NCBI GenBank assembly: GCA_024362935.1
Contig: JANCRA010000017.1
Coordinates: 18,193,001-18,257,000 of the forward strand
Length of the DNA: 64,000 nucleotides
Direction: 5' to 3'
Origin: Setophaga petechia
Taxonomy: Eukaryota > Chordata > Aves > Passeriformes > Parulidae
A program made the position numbers and the translations under genes. The notes under the pieces were generated by a model. It worked only from the letters and a program-made list of their open reading frames with translations. It searched no databases and had not been told where the DNA came from. Positions within the stretch are counted from its first letter, which is position 1. The number at the start of each line of letters is the position of its first letter. Positions 40,008 through 51,120 of the stretch are shown here, piece after piece.

Positions 40008-40694
40008 TGTGTGAGACAGGAAAATTCCTGTGCACGGTGTCCCTGAAAGAGGCAAAGCCAGAGCAGAGAGCGGCTGCCAGGCTCGATGTGCGAGGCTGGG
40101 CCAGCCCCAGAGGGGCAGCTGCAGCTCCCAAAGTTCCAGCATGTCCAGATCATTGGTTTGTCAGAGTGACCCCGAGAAAAGTTCCAGAGTCTCTTTTCCC
40201 AGCCCGGTGCTTAAAGGAGTCAGAGCTCTTCATCTCTCGGTCTCAAGGTTATTTATTAATTCTTATCTAAAAAATTTTCTTTCTGCCCAGCAGAGATCTG
40301 CTCAGCAGGGCAGCCACAGGCACTCTGCCCACCCACGGGGTGGTGTTATGTCTTTATAGTACAAACTACCTGTGCAATATTTACAATTACTCCCCAATAC
40401 CCATCACCTATGTTAGACAGTGAGCTTCTACTCTAAACCAATAAGTGCCAACATCACCACAGAAGATGGAGGCCAAGAAGAAGAAAGAAGAAGCACGAGG
40501 CACGCCCCGATTCCTCCATCTTGTCTCCATAACCCCCCTGTACAGGGATATAACCCCCCTGTACAGTAATCCTAAAATACATAATTCACCCTGTGATAAC
40601 TTCACTAATATTCTACTTAAACTCTTGTGGCTTGCTGATTTTCATAGAAGGTTGGTAATTTGCTCCACGGGCCATAATCAAACCCACAGAGGCA
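40008..40694 (-). mobile_element. Solo LTR of an endogenous retrovirus (ends tentative)
   Basis: Read on the minus strand, this block has a TATA-type box (ACTATAAAGACATAAC, complement of about 40344-40359). About 90 bp later comes an AATAAA signal (complement of 40252-40257), followed by a GC-richer U5-like region. A direct duplication (GTACAGGGATATAACCCCCC-type words, 40540-40566) sits in the U3-like part. Proposed ends are TG at 40008 and CA at 40694 with TTTTG on both sides (687 bp). An alternative inner U5 end is TGTCAGAG at 40159. No internal viral genes adjoin it. The core identity as an LTR is firmer than the exact boundaries. Confidence 0.65.
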
Positions 40695-40699
40695 TTTTG
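40695..40699 (+). repeat. Candidate target-site duplication, right (TTTTG)
   Basis: Matches 40003-40007. Support for the LTR boundary is moderate because the word is T-rich. Confidence 0.45.
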
Positions 40700-41065
40700 G
40701 GCTCTGTGCCAGGGTCTCTGAGCCCCCCGGCAGGGTCTGGGCTGCTCAGGACAGCCAGAGGGATGTCCTGGGTCCCGACACCAGCAGAGGGAAAAGGAGG
40801 CACCAACTCTGACAGCTCCCACTGCAAGGACAGTCCCAGCCCAGACACAGGGAAATATCCACAAGAATGTGATTTTACAGGTTAGAGCTTCCCTGCAGTG
40901 ACCCAGCGCAGGAGACGCCAGCTGGGGCTCACTCCTGCCTTGTCTCAGGTGCCCCACGCTGGGATTTCCCTGCCCAGTGAAAAGCTGGGGGGATGTTGGT
41001 ACAAGCAGGAGAAAGAGTCATGAGGCTGATCAATGTTACAGCAGAGGTGAGAGAAATAAAATATG
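40700..41065. other. Moderately GC-rich spacer
   Basis: No gene is recognised. A 146-codon + frame crosses from the LTR into this segment and a 114-codon minus frame opposes it; both look fortuitous. Confidence 0.55.
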
Positions 41066-41160
41066 GAACTCTGCAAAAAAGACTGGGTACTTAAGACAAT
41101 TAAAACTATGAAAGATGCATTATAGAAAGAGCCATGAAAGATAATTTCCAGAAATAATCC
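41066..41160 (+). mobile_element. Diverged relative of the 43.9-kb LTR (fragment)
   Basis: The segment containing ACTATGAAAGATGCATTATA and CCATGAAAGATAATTT aligns with ACTATGAAAGATGCATTGTA and CCATGAGAGGTAATTT inside the solo LTR at 43859-44303. Weaker similarity may begin near 41015. Downstream the match fades, so this is either an older decayed LTR of the same family or a partial copy. No ends or target duplication were found. Confidence 0.6.
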
Positions 41161-43852
41161 AAAAGAGTAAACTCCAAAGGAAACAAAAATGCCTTCCTGC
41201 CCACTGTTGGAAACACTGATTTTCTAACCAATTCCATGTATGATCAGATTTTATCCAACTTAATATAACAGATACTCCATTCCCTCTATCTGGTTTCTGG
41301 AATCTACTGAATGCAATAGAATCTACTGGAATTTCTGGAATCTACTGAATGCACTAGATACTGATTCTAAAGCTCAGAATAATGCAAAATTTCTGCAAAT
41401 AAAGTCATAAAATCTGAGTAAAACTTGACACAAGAAAAGCTATTCAGGTGCATCCGGAGCTTTTTGAGTGTAGAAATGGAATTAGAGCAAAGCCTGAGCT
41501 GGGATTAATGAAGCATTAAACTGCACAGTCACAGCATGGTAAAACACAGTCAGCAAAGAAAATAAAGACATGCCCAGAACCAAAAGTATCATTGTACCTG
41601 TTGTAACTGCTGGAACTGGGTAAAAAATATATAGATTATCAGTCCATACTGCTAAAAAATCAAGTTAACACTCCTCACTACTGCTCCTGCCCAGAACAAG
41701 CTCCAAGTTTCCTTGTAAGTGTTTTAGCAAAACAAGATTTCCTATAAATGTTTTACTACTAATACTTTATTCAGCAGAAAATCACATTCTGAAACAAAGC
41801 TCAAAATCCACCTCAAAATGCTTTTAGAGAATAAATATTGGGCTAAAAAATAACAATTAAACTTCTCACTGCATTGGCCAAATATGTATGCAGAAATGTG
41901 CTCTAAAATACCATTGCTGTTGGTAAGACTAAATCAAACAAGCAAAAAGATAACCTAGAATTCTTTGATCTGAAGCATGCAGAACCATAAAATGTTTGGA
42001 CACGATAAAAATTTGACATTGTGGATAAGCTTCACATCTTTTATTCTTTTTCATAAAGAAGTGTCAGACAACTATATAAAAATAATAGATCAAATAAACA
42101 TAGACACTGTTGTACACAGAGCATAAAACCTTAAAAAACACTGAATAATTCAAGGGAACTCCAGCAACACTTGTAATTTACAACCCTTGCAATTTTTCAT
42201 AAAGCAATACTTTTTCTAATTCTCATCTTTTTTCTTGCCGGTGCCTCGGGAAAGAGAAAGGCAAAAATGGAAACCATAACTACAAATATTAAAGTGTTTG
42301 CTTTTAGTATCAGTGTAGTAAATATGCCATTACTCTCAGATGGTAATGCAATATGCAAACACTATTTGTCCCAGATCGCTACAGTAAACAAAATTTCCAG
42401 AGACTATAATATTTTTCTTTCCTGCTATTTGCAAGATTACCTTGCAAAAAAAAATTCTAATTTTTGAATAGCTTCCCAATACAAGGTACTGGGAAAAAAG
42501 CATCACAGACAGAAGAGGAATTTTTATCTCTGATTTTTTCAGCAATGTCTTCAGCCTGGCTGTAGCTGGGGTTATTAGTTCTGCATTAATTGAAGATTTG
42601 CCCATGACTTGACTTTTGTCCTAAGGAAATCAAAGATCTGCTGCCTCTGTTACCTCTGATCTGATCCTGGAAGCTGCTGTGGTACTTTAAAATACACAAT
42701 TTTTCTCTGTCTTGCCTCCTAATTAATATCCCTGTGCCCAAGAGTTTCTGTACAGGGGATAAAAGAGCTCACCAGGAAAATCAGAGACACTCAAAGAGTG
42801 ACCAAACTGGGAGTTCTACATCTCAGCTTAATTTGGAGAGGTAAATATCACATCCTCATCTCACTTTTACCTCCTGTACCTGTATTTTGTGTGATCACAC
42901 TCACACTTCTGTTTGGTTTTTTTTAAGATTATTTTTGTTTTCCAAAATAATAAAAAAGTTTTAATCTGTAACAACCATAAAAGATTTCTTCAAGCTGAAA
43001 TTTAGCTTGGAACAGGAGTGTACATGTAGGAATTAATGTGCATTTATGTAAAAAATCTCCTAATTTAAGATGTTTTATACCAATTTTGGAGAAAAAAATC
43101 CCAACTAAAAGAAAAAAAAACAACAAAACAAAACTTGATTTTGGAATCAGTTCCAAAAAATACCCTGGGTTTTGAAATGATAAAAAATGCCATGAATTAA
43201 CAAAGCACTTCTACCATTCTAAATCTGCTTGGACACTCAAGATAAAGTACAGAATATGCTCAATATTCATATTTTTGGTTACCTACCCAAAGAGCAGACA
43301 AGTAGTGGAGCTACAGATCTCCAAAACCCCCACACCATCAGGTCAAAAACCACCCCAAATAGTGGAAGATTCAACTGAAGTTTCTCTTTCTCTTCCTTTC
43401 CAATTCACCTCCTTTATCAAAGGAAACACCAAATTATTTGACAGAATTTTAAGATCTTTGAAGCATTCCCAGCTGTTTTCACTCCTCCCTACGATTTGTG
43501 TGGATAAAATTAAACACCACAGATTAAAAAGACAGATTAATCTCTGCATGCCCAATAAATCATTTCCCTCAATAAATTCATTTCTCTCAATAAAGAAAAG
43601 GGTAATTAATGACACCAGCTTCTCCAATGTAGTTTTTCTGGAATGGATGTGTTTTATTTAACATGAAATTTTAAGGCTGATGAGAAATTCCTCAGAGAAA
43701 TTAAAGCTGGGGCAATATTTCAAAAGTTTCCATTGGAGCTGTTGCTGGGCAGGGCAGTCCAGTAAATCCTCTTCACCTGTCCCCCAGCCCATGTTGGTTT
43801 CTTTTAACAGTTCATGTCAACTTCTTCCCATCAAATATTAAATTTTGGTGTC
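41161..43852. other. Gene-less AT-rich DNA
   Basis: No gene is visible. A 38-bp tandem duplication (TTTCTGGAATCTACTGAATG...) lies at 41294-41362. Frames up to 128 codons (43275-43661) are not recognisable. A-rich tracts occur at about 43090-43135. Confidence 0.6.
41294..41362 (+). repeat. 38-bp tandem duplication
   Basis: TTTCTGGAATCTACTGAATG begins at 41294 and again at 41332. Within each unit ATCTACTG also repeats. Two copies only. Confidence 0.85.
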
Positions 43853-43858
43853 AGTGGA
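43853..43858 (+). repeat. Target-site duplication, left (AGTGGA)
   Basis: AGTGGA immediately precedes TGTGGGAAATGG and is repeated exactly at 44304-44309 after ATCCAACA. A 6-bp duplication is characteristic of class II (ERV-K/alpha/beta-like) integrases. Confidence 0.85.
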
Positions 43859-44303
43859 TGTGGGAAATGGATTTGTAAAGAATTCTCAAAGCCTGACAGA
43901 AGGCAAACCTTGAGATAAGAAATGCTGACTTAGAAGTGTCATGGAACAGGACAGACATTGGTGAGACAGAAATGGAATTAGAAACAAGTTTCAAAGGATG
44001 GCCTTGCAAAAAAACTGGATTTTTAAGAGAAATAAAACTATGAAAGATGCATTGTAGTAGGACCCATGAGAGGTAATTTTAGATGATTGGCTTTAAAGCA
44101 TTTACAGCATGGTGTGACAAAAGCTGATAAGCCAAGAAACACTCGCAGTGTATTGAAATTAGGAAATAACTTCTGATTGTGATGGTGTGAATTGTAACAC
44201 CTGCATTGTCTCACCCTTCAAATGAGACTGAAAATGGAATAAAACTTTTTCAAACACCCCTCAGTTGCCCCATCTCTGGGTCAGAAAAGGACAAAATCCA
44301 ACA
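43859..44303 (+). mobile_element. Solo LTR, class II (ERV-K-like) endogenous retrovirus
   Basis: The 445-bp block begins TGTGGGAAATGG and ends AAATCCAACA, with perfect 6-bp direct repeats AGTGGA on both sides. An AATAAA polyadenylation signal is at 44238-44243, about 60 bp before the 3' end, which fits a short U5 in + orientation. The intact terminal TG and CA and perfect target duplication argue for limited decay. No gag, pol or env remnants adjoin it, so it is a solo LTR. A diverged relative lies 2.8 kb upstream at 41066-41160. Confidence 0.85.
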
Positions 44304-44309
44304 AGTGGA
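44304..44309 (+). repeat. Target-site duplication, right (AGTGGA)
   Basis: Exact copy of 43853-43858, directly after the LTR 3' CA. Confidence 0.85.
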
Positions 44310-44462
44310 TCCAACAGGAATTATGTAGAGCAGTGAAGTTATCTCAGAGCTCTGCACTACAGGGTGAAAACCTGATAAAAACACTCCCTGTCCTCTCAGC
44401 CAAAGCAGTTCCACATTCATAACCCAGCTTCCACCTTCCTGGACCATCCCTCCCAGCATGGC

Positions 44463-45375
44463 CTTTGCTGGGTTTGCAGGGTTTTCTCCTGCCAGGGGAC
44501 TCTCAGTGCACCCCATGTGATGGGTTTGCAGGGATTTCTCAGTGCTCCTCAGGTGTAGGAATCAACGTTCATTTATGTAACAAATTTGTGTTTGCGGGGA
44601 TCTCTCCTCCAGACGACTCTCACTGTTCCCCTTGTGCAGGAATTTCTCCTGCCAGAAGATTCCTAATGTTCCCCATGTGTTTGGTTTGCAAGGATCTCTC
44701 CTCCAGGGGACTCTCAGTGCTCCCCATGTGTTGGGTTTGCAGGGATTTCTCCTGCCAGAAGATTCCCAATGTTCCCCATGTGTTGGGTTTGCAGGGATTT
44801 CTCCTCCAGGGGATTCTCAGTGCTCCTCAGGTGTAGGAATCAACATTCATTTATGTAACAAATTTGGGTTTGCAGGGATTTCTCCTGCAGGGGACTCTCA
44901 CTGTTCCCCTTGTGCAGGAATTTCTCCTGCCAGAAGATTCCCAATGTTCCCCATGTGTTGGGTTTGCAAGGATTTCTCCTCCAGGGGATTCCCAATGCTC
45001 CCCATGTGTTGGGTTTGCAAGGATTTCTTCTGCCAGGGGGTTCTCAGTGCTCCTCAGGTGTAGGACTCAACATTCATTTATGTAACAAATTTGGGTTTGC
45101 AGGGATCTCTCCTCCAGGGGACTCTCACTGCCCCCCATGTGTTGGGTTTGCAGGGATTTCTCCTGCCAGAAGATTCCCAATGTTCCCCATATGTTGGGTT
45201 TACAGGGATTTCTCCTCCAGGGGATTCTCAGTGCTCCTCAGGTGTAGGAATCATTCATTTATGTAACAAATTTGGGTTTGCAGGGATTTCTCCTCCAGGG
45301 GGTTCTCAGTGCTCCTCAGGTGTAGGAATCAACATTCATTTATGTGACAAATTTGGGTTTGCAGGGATTTCTCCT
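44463..45375 (+). repeat. 52-bp minisatellite with nested larger units
   Basis: The base unit is about 52 bp: GGGTTTGCAGGGATTTCTCC, then TGCCAGAAGATTCCCAATGT or TCCAGGGGACTCTCAGTGCT, then CCCCATGTGTT. A longer variant replaces the end with AGGTGTAGGAATCAACATTC plus ATTTATGTAACAAATTTG. It occurs at about 44551, 44829, 45056, 45240 and 45318, splitting the array into blocks of 278, 227, 184 and 78 bp. Frames on + stay open for up to 143 codons and give repetitive GLQGFLL/PEDSQCS peptides that shift frame between units. I read them as artefacts. Confidence 0.95.
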
Positions 45376-47648
45376 CCCTGCTCCCTGTCAGAGACACCTG
45401 GCCCCTCTGAGCCCCTGCACAGTTTAAAGGCAGTGGTGGAATTGTGATTTTTGTCTCCTGCTCCAGTGGGCCATGAACTGAGGAGCTCCTGAGCAAGCCT
45501 TGGCACAGCCCAGCAGCTGCTGGGCCCCATTGTTGGGGAGAATGTGCATTTTGACAACTACTAATCATGTATTTACTCTGAGCAGTGAATAATCTTATAC
45601 ATTTGTTATTCTCACAATGTATTTACCCAACAAGTAATGGCAGCTCTAAATGAATTTCTTATGTCCTGGAAAGAAAACACAAGCAGCAATTAATTAGTTT
45701 ATTGTTATTTAGCAGCAATTTATTTATTTATTTCCCTGAGCCATTCATAAGATGCATCAGATGCAGAATGGAAGGTAGCTTTTTGTGGCATTTATGGCAA
45801 AATTCCTTCTGAACTATTCTAGGGGACCTCAATTGTGTTTGAGAAGAGATATCTAATTTTGACCTGAATTGGGAACAATTAAAAAGAACAAAAACTTGAT
45901 TGAGCGAGTAAAACAAACTCGTTCAAGTTAGTGATTATCTATTCTGTGTTAAAACAAAAAGGAAACAGGGAGATGAAACTGAGTTGTGATCCAGACAAAG
46001 ACAGAAAGCAAGGTGTAATTTAGCTTTTTCAGATTCTTTGGGCTACAAGGACATTGATTCAGGACAGGGTGGGTGAGGCAGGATGGATCTGCAGACAGAC
46101 ATTAACCCTCAACAGGTCACCTGAGTAACAATTATTCCTTTTGCTGCAGAAACCTTCTACAGAAAGCACAAGGCTCAATGAGGGACTCTGTGAGTGACCA
46201 CACAGAGCCATGAAAAAATACAACAGCACTGATGATGATGGATGATCACTAATTATGAAATTAATTCATTAGAAGCACATGGGATACAGTCCTGGCACTC
46301 ATTCAAATCCCAAATGGAGCAGGAGGAGATGCAGGTCATTTTCTTACCTGCACAAAACCCTCTGCAGGTTCCAGCAGGGCTGTGCAGGGGCACTGGCAGG
46401 TTATTTTAACCAGCTGCTAATGGCAATTATTCCTCATTACACCACAGCTAAACGAGAGCAGCAATGAGGCACAAACCTTAACTGCCTCAGGACAAGCCTG
46501 GGGAGATGTGACCTACAGGGAAGAGGGAATCCTGGGGAGCTCAGCACAGGTAAAAACAAAAGGTGCATTCACAATGCTACAGGCCCAGACTGGCCTTGGG
46601 GAAAAATGTTGAATTAAAACACTGATGTTCATGAATGACTTCAAAAACTACTATTTCGAAATGTTGTGATATGGCATCCAAATAATTCATTTTGTTTGTT
46701 TATTTTTATCCCCAATCCTTTCAATCCCTCTGGCCTCCCCTTCTGTCTGTAGCTGGAGTTCTGCCCTCCCCCATGATCTAAACAGAGATGCCCTTAATCT
46801 TATTTTGGGACTAACAAAAACATTCAGGGCCTGGCTTTCTTGAAAATACTATAATGATTTGTGTTGAAATAGTTGATTTAACTCATCATCAAAACCTTTG
46901 GATTTTCAACTCAACATAATTTTATTTTCCATTTTATTGTCCATAGTCTCAGGAGATAATATTGTAAGGGCAAGCTGTATGGATTCAGAATAGCTTTTGG
47001 TTTTTTTCTCTTAAAACTACCTATGATGGTTATTGTTATTTTTGCTCCTTTCCCTGCTTCTCCAACCTCCAATTAAAGGCTGGAACAATTTATTGAATTG
47101 TAAGTTCACTAATTGAATAGATATATAGAGAGTTGAAAGCACCAGGATTCTCTACAGGGTTTGTTTATCAGTGTCTAAATCTTGGTTAACAGCTTGCTAC
47201 CCTTCTAAATACACAACTATTTATTCAAGTATTTATGTACAATGTTTGTTTACCATGGCAACTGCTATATCATCTTGACATACACAGGAGTAATTTTATT
47301 CAGATACATTTACCTCTTTGTTAAAATTCGTCCATATTTTATGGTGCTTAAAGAGAAATAACAACAAATTCTCAGTATATCTTTCAATTTCTGTGCAAGA
47401 GGCACCTGGCTGTTTTCTTGCATAAGGAATATGACTAAAAGTGTCTGCCAACCACAGAAGTGGTCAAACAGCCAATTTAATCAGCTGGGGGGAAAATCAT
47501 GGGAACCTTTGAATATTACTTGGCCTGTGGGGTTTCCCTTAACAGTTATTTATTTTGCTTTTTGAATTTATACCCTGATGTAGTTATAAAAAAATGCGAC
47601 TTTTTAGAAATGGAAAGAAGAAAAACATAAATATCTCTGCAAAAATAC
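45376..47648. other. Gene-less AT-rich DNA
   Basis: No gene, RNA or mobile-element end was seen. Short frames only. A GATGATGATGGATGAT-type word lies at about 46230. Confidence 0.6.
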
Positions 47649-47753
47649 AGGCTTGGATCAGCCTGGGGCAGTGGAAGGTGTCCTTGTCCATGGCAGGGGT
47701 TTGGAGCTGGATGGACGAACCCAACCCAAACCACCTTTGATTCTATGATCCTG
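47649..47753 (+). mobile_element. CR1 LINE 3'-end fragment
   Basis: The run GCCTGGGGCAGTGGAAGGTG, TCCTTGTCCATGGCAGGGGT, TTGGAGCTGGATG, CCCAACCCAAACC and the tail GATTCTATGATCCTG is the familiar 3' terminus of CR1 elements in sense orientation, ending in the ATTCTATG-type tail. About 100 bp survive, so it is strongly 5'-truncated. It is the clearest evidence of an avian or reptilian genome in the window. Confidence 0.92.
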
Positions 47754-47895
47754 TACCCAAACCTCCCTCAGAAATTACCCCTCTGGAAGAAGATAATCCA
47801 CATCTGAACACAAACTGAGCCCAGAGTGGCAGAGAACTGGATCAAGAAAAACCCCTTGATCTCTGCACTCAGATCTGATACCATGAAAGAAGGAG

Positions 47896-48381
47896 GTGAC
47901 ACAACTGATGGGACAAACCATTGCACATTCAGAGAAAGGAAATTCTGAAACCTCCCTGGTTACTGAGGAGACAGGAGCCACATCCCTCCTCTTGTGCGCC
48001 ATGGGAATGGCCAGAATTGCCAATTCCCATGCTAGGTTTGCATAGATGGATCATGGGCAAGGAAAAAAGCAGAATTGCACCTGTGGAGGTCACAGGAATA
48101 TAAACCCCTGCTCAGAAGCTCAGAGGGCAACTGGGGACCTCCTCCTGCTGGAGCTGCTCCACTGAGCACCACTGACACCTCATTCCCCACTGGAATCAGA
48201 ATAAACAGCCCTGGAAGTCCCAAAATGAAGGCAGACCCCAAAGGGAATTTACAGGGTTAAAGAGAATAGTAACTACAGCACGAGTGGGAGGGAAACTGGA
48301 TAGAACAGGGTCTGCAATTAAAGAAAGCAAGAGATAATTCAGGAGTGCAACACCACGAGAGTGCAGCACCAGGAGAGATCA
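47896..48381 (+). mobile_element. LTR-like block with TATA box and polyadenylation signal (ends unresolved)
   Basis: GGAATATAAACCCCTGCTCA (about 48095) is followed by a GC-richer leader-like segment, then CAGAATAAACAGCC (AATAAA at about 48199-48204), some 100 bp later. This spacing and composition are those of a retroviral U3-R junction and poly-A site. One possible boundary pair (TG at 47896, CA at 48381, 4-bp GAGG on each side) exists but is weak, so the coordinates are only a guess. It could also be an unrelated cellular promoter-like sequence. Confidence 0.4.
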
Positions 48382-49675
48382 GAGGCAGTAGGAAATAGCC
48401 TGGTCATGAAGCTCTGTGTGCACTGCTGAGTTTTCAACAGGGAATAATTCACTTCTGGGATTCAGCTCCTTCTCCCTCCTCACAGCCAGAAACCGCCCTG
48501 AGTTAAACAGAGGACAAAATTGGGAGGTTCTGTGAATTCCTCAATATATTCTGTACCAGCAGCCAGTACTCCAGTCCTTCCTGTAGTAAATGAGTAATAA
48601 TAATGATAATAGTCATAATTAATATTAAACTCTTAGAGAAGGTTTATTATCTTCAAGTTCCATTAAGTAATTAATGAATTCATTAAGATTGCTGGTGTAA
48701 AAGCAAGCAAGTTTCATAGAGACACACCCTGCAGGTCCAACATTTAATAATCTATTTTAACAGTAGCAAAAAATTAACATTTATTTCTTAATATGGTAAT
48801 GATCTAGTCCTACAATTATGCAAAACACAGCTGAAGAACACTTATTTCTGGAGTTCTTATCTTTTCAGAACTTGCTCTTGGGTTGTACAATCTCAGCTGC
48901 ATATGAATATGTTTGTGCTTGCTTGAGATAAAAGTCTACCATGAAATCCACTGGGAAATCCACAAATTTTGTAGGACAAAGCAGAGATGGATACAGGTCT
49001 ATGTGTCATACACAGTCCCAGCCATCCCAACCCATTTCTGGATCCAGCAGAGCAAATCTTGCAGTTACACAGATATAAAACCAGAGCAATCCCAGACAAA
49101 GAGGTCACAAGCAACAAGGAAAGTCACAAAACCAACAGCACCACGTCCACATGTCCCAACTGCAACTAAAACAGGCTCCAATACCTGACATTTCATGTCA
49201 GTATTCTCTTTTGTGTTATTAAATTCACTTTTATTTTTAAAGGGGTCCAGATGGGTCCTCTGTACCCAGTAAAACAGCTGCATATAATATTGATATCATT
49301 TACACTCAGGCAGTTGGCCAGTGGAAAATAAAACCAAGTGGAATTTTATCTTTTCTGGGAAGACTGAAATGTGTGTGAAGTTCAGAGTTCATAGAGACTT
49401 TTTTTTATTTTTTTGCATAGCACTAAACTGATTATTCTAATGAGCCATGAACTTTTCTGCTGAACATTTCTCATTTTTTTAATTGGCAAGAATGAATTCT
49501 TTACATCAGATTTGGGAACTTTCACTTCCATTTTGTTACACTCAGGTTTCAAATGCAACTTTCACTTTCATTTTATAGCTTGATTTATGAAGACAGTAAA
49601 AAAAATGAGCTGTGCTTTCTCTTATTTCACATTTAATATTTTTGCAAGGTCACAGCTTTCCCTTCTTTATGCTAG
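48382..49675. other. Gene-less AT-rich DNA
   Basis: No gene is recognised. Frames of 72-91 codons at 48893-49283 overlap on both strands and show no domain. Confidence 0.6.
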
Positions 49676-50237
49676 TGGATCAGATTCAAATGTGTTCTCA
49701 CAATGTTTCTGAGAGGAAAAAAACCACAAAATGCAAGTTAGGAAATTATCAGGCCCCATCCACAATGCTCATGGTGTTTCTTTAGCCTGGTGGTGCAGAT
49801 ACTTTTTGGGTTGTTTTCCTTTCCTCTCCACTCCCTGGGTTACTTTTCCTGCATCCCCGCTCCTGTGTAACATCCAAAAAAAATCCCCAAAATAATCCCC
49901 CAAAAAATTTCAAAAAAAAATCCTCAAAAAATTCCCAAGAAAATCCCCCAAAAAATCCCCAAACTCCACAGGCCCAGGGGGAGTTTGAACCTTCATCTGC
50001 TCCTGATTCAGGAAAACCAGGCTGCAGTTCACCTTTGGAAGAAATTTGAATTGTTTCACATATGCATGAAGTTCAGGAAATGTTGAATGTAAGGCTGTGT
50101 GTATGAATCCTTTATAAGTTAATGATCTCCCTGTGATAACACAGGACTGTCCAAAAGTGCAATTTATAGGAAATTCTGATTTTTGATTACTGAATTTGTA
50201 CTGGAAATTTCTCCTGTTCTGCTTCCTATTTTCTGCA
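49676..50237 (+). repeat. Inverted repeat, left arm
   Basis: This arm is the reverse complement of 51121-51654, with high identity by eye over most of its length. For example, the complement of CTGTGTTATCACAGGGAGAT pairs with CTGTGTTATTACAGGGAGAT on the right. It starts at TGGATCAG (pairs with CTGATCCA at 51647-51654) and ends near the TTTTCTGCAGG at 50237. It carries an extra A-rich block (about 49873-49966, CCCCAAAAAAT words) absent or shorter on the right. Similarity stops sharply beyond both ends. No coding meaning is established. Confidence 0.9.
49873..49966 (+). repeat. CCCCAAAAAAT-type low-complexity tract
   Basis: Irregular repeats of AAAAAATCCCC and AAAAAATTCC inside the left inverted-repeat arm. 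The right arm has only GGGGATTTTTTGGGAATT at the matching place, so the tract expanded in the left arm, or contracted in the right, after the duplication. Confidence 0.85.
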
Positions 50238-51120
50238 GGAAAAAAAAAAAAAAGCCATTTTCTGAACATTGCACCTTGTTTGCTCCTTTCATTCACTCAG
50301 TTTCCAAACAAGCTCCAAAGGAAGCCGTGCCTGGCGGGTTGGTTCCTTGCCTGGGAGCTCACCTTGGAGAGGCAGGGAGCTGGGAGCAGGCAGTGTTTTA
50401 GGGCTGTGTTTCTAATTAAGTGAACAGGTGGCTCCAGCCAGCGGGAACCACTGAGCAAACAAACCCAGGGAGAGCTGGGACTTGTTGGAGCAGATGGTGT
50501 GGTCTTTGTAGCTCTTTAATGAAGGCTGTGCCTGAGCTCTCCGTGCCTTTCATCCAGCGCTTCCCTCGCCGCTCCTGCAGCCGCGTTCGCGGCAGAATGA
50601 AACAGAGTGATGTCTGGATTAGAAAGGAAATCAGCTCTCTGCAGCCTTCAAATGTGTGTGAGCATGGCCTGGTGTGCTGAGTGGTGTTCTGCATGCCAGA
50701 GCTCAGGCAGAAGGTCAGTGCACACTGTTATCCATATTCACATTATAAACTGGTTTTACACTTGCATCATGCCAGCAATCCCCCTGTAAAACTTTGCACA
50801 GATATGAACTCTTTACAGAGCAGGTAGACAGTAATAGATTTTTAACATTCCCTTGCCAACCCCTGCTTCAAAATTAATCTATCAATGATTTAGATTACAT
50901 TTATTAAATTATAACCTTTCCTTTATAGATTTATGTGAGCACGCTTCAAATTAGAGTTCATATTAGGAATGGGAAAATTTGTATAAATTTTTTCGGTGAG
51001 GATCGTGATTTTATTCTGCATCATCCCATTTAGTTAGGAGAGGGTGATCAGAAAGAAAAGCAGTTTTATAAAAAGAATTCCAATGGGAAAATGACCATTC
51101 CAGCTTGAGTAGGGATTAAA
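50238..51120. other. Spacer between inverted-repeat arms
   Basis: The 883-bp unique-looking spacer starts with an A-run (about 50240-50253). Near 50560-50600 it holds the only dense CpG patch noticed nearby (CGCTTCCCTCGCCGC, GCCGCGTTCGCGGC). GCCGCGTTCGCGGC is itself close to a hairpin. Frames of 86 and 92 codons on opposite strands are not recognisable. Confidence 0.6.

Noticed and set aside
40741..40800. GGTCCCGACACCAGC as a possible retroviral primer-binding site
   Set aside because: It lies on the upstream side of the minus-strand LTR rather than directly after its U5, so its position is wrong for a primer-binding site.
44465..45447. Chain of + strand frames of 73-143 codons with repeated peptides
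   Set aside because: They come from the 52-bp minisatellite. The same peptide appears in shifting frames, so no single protein is maintained.
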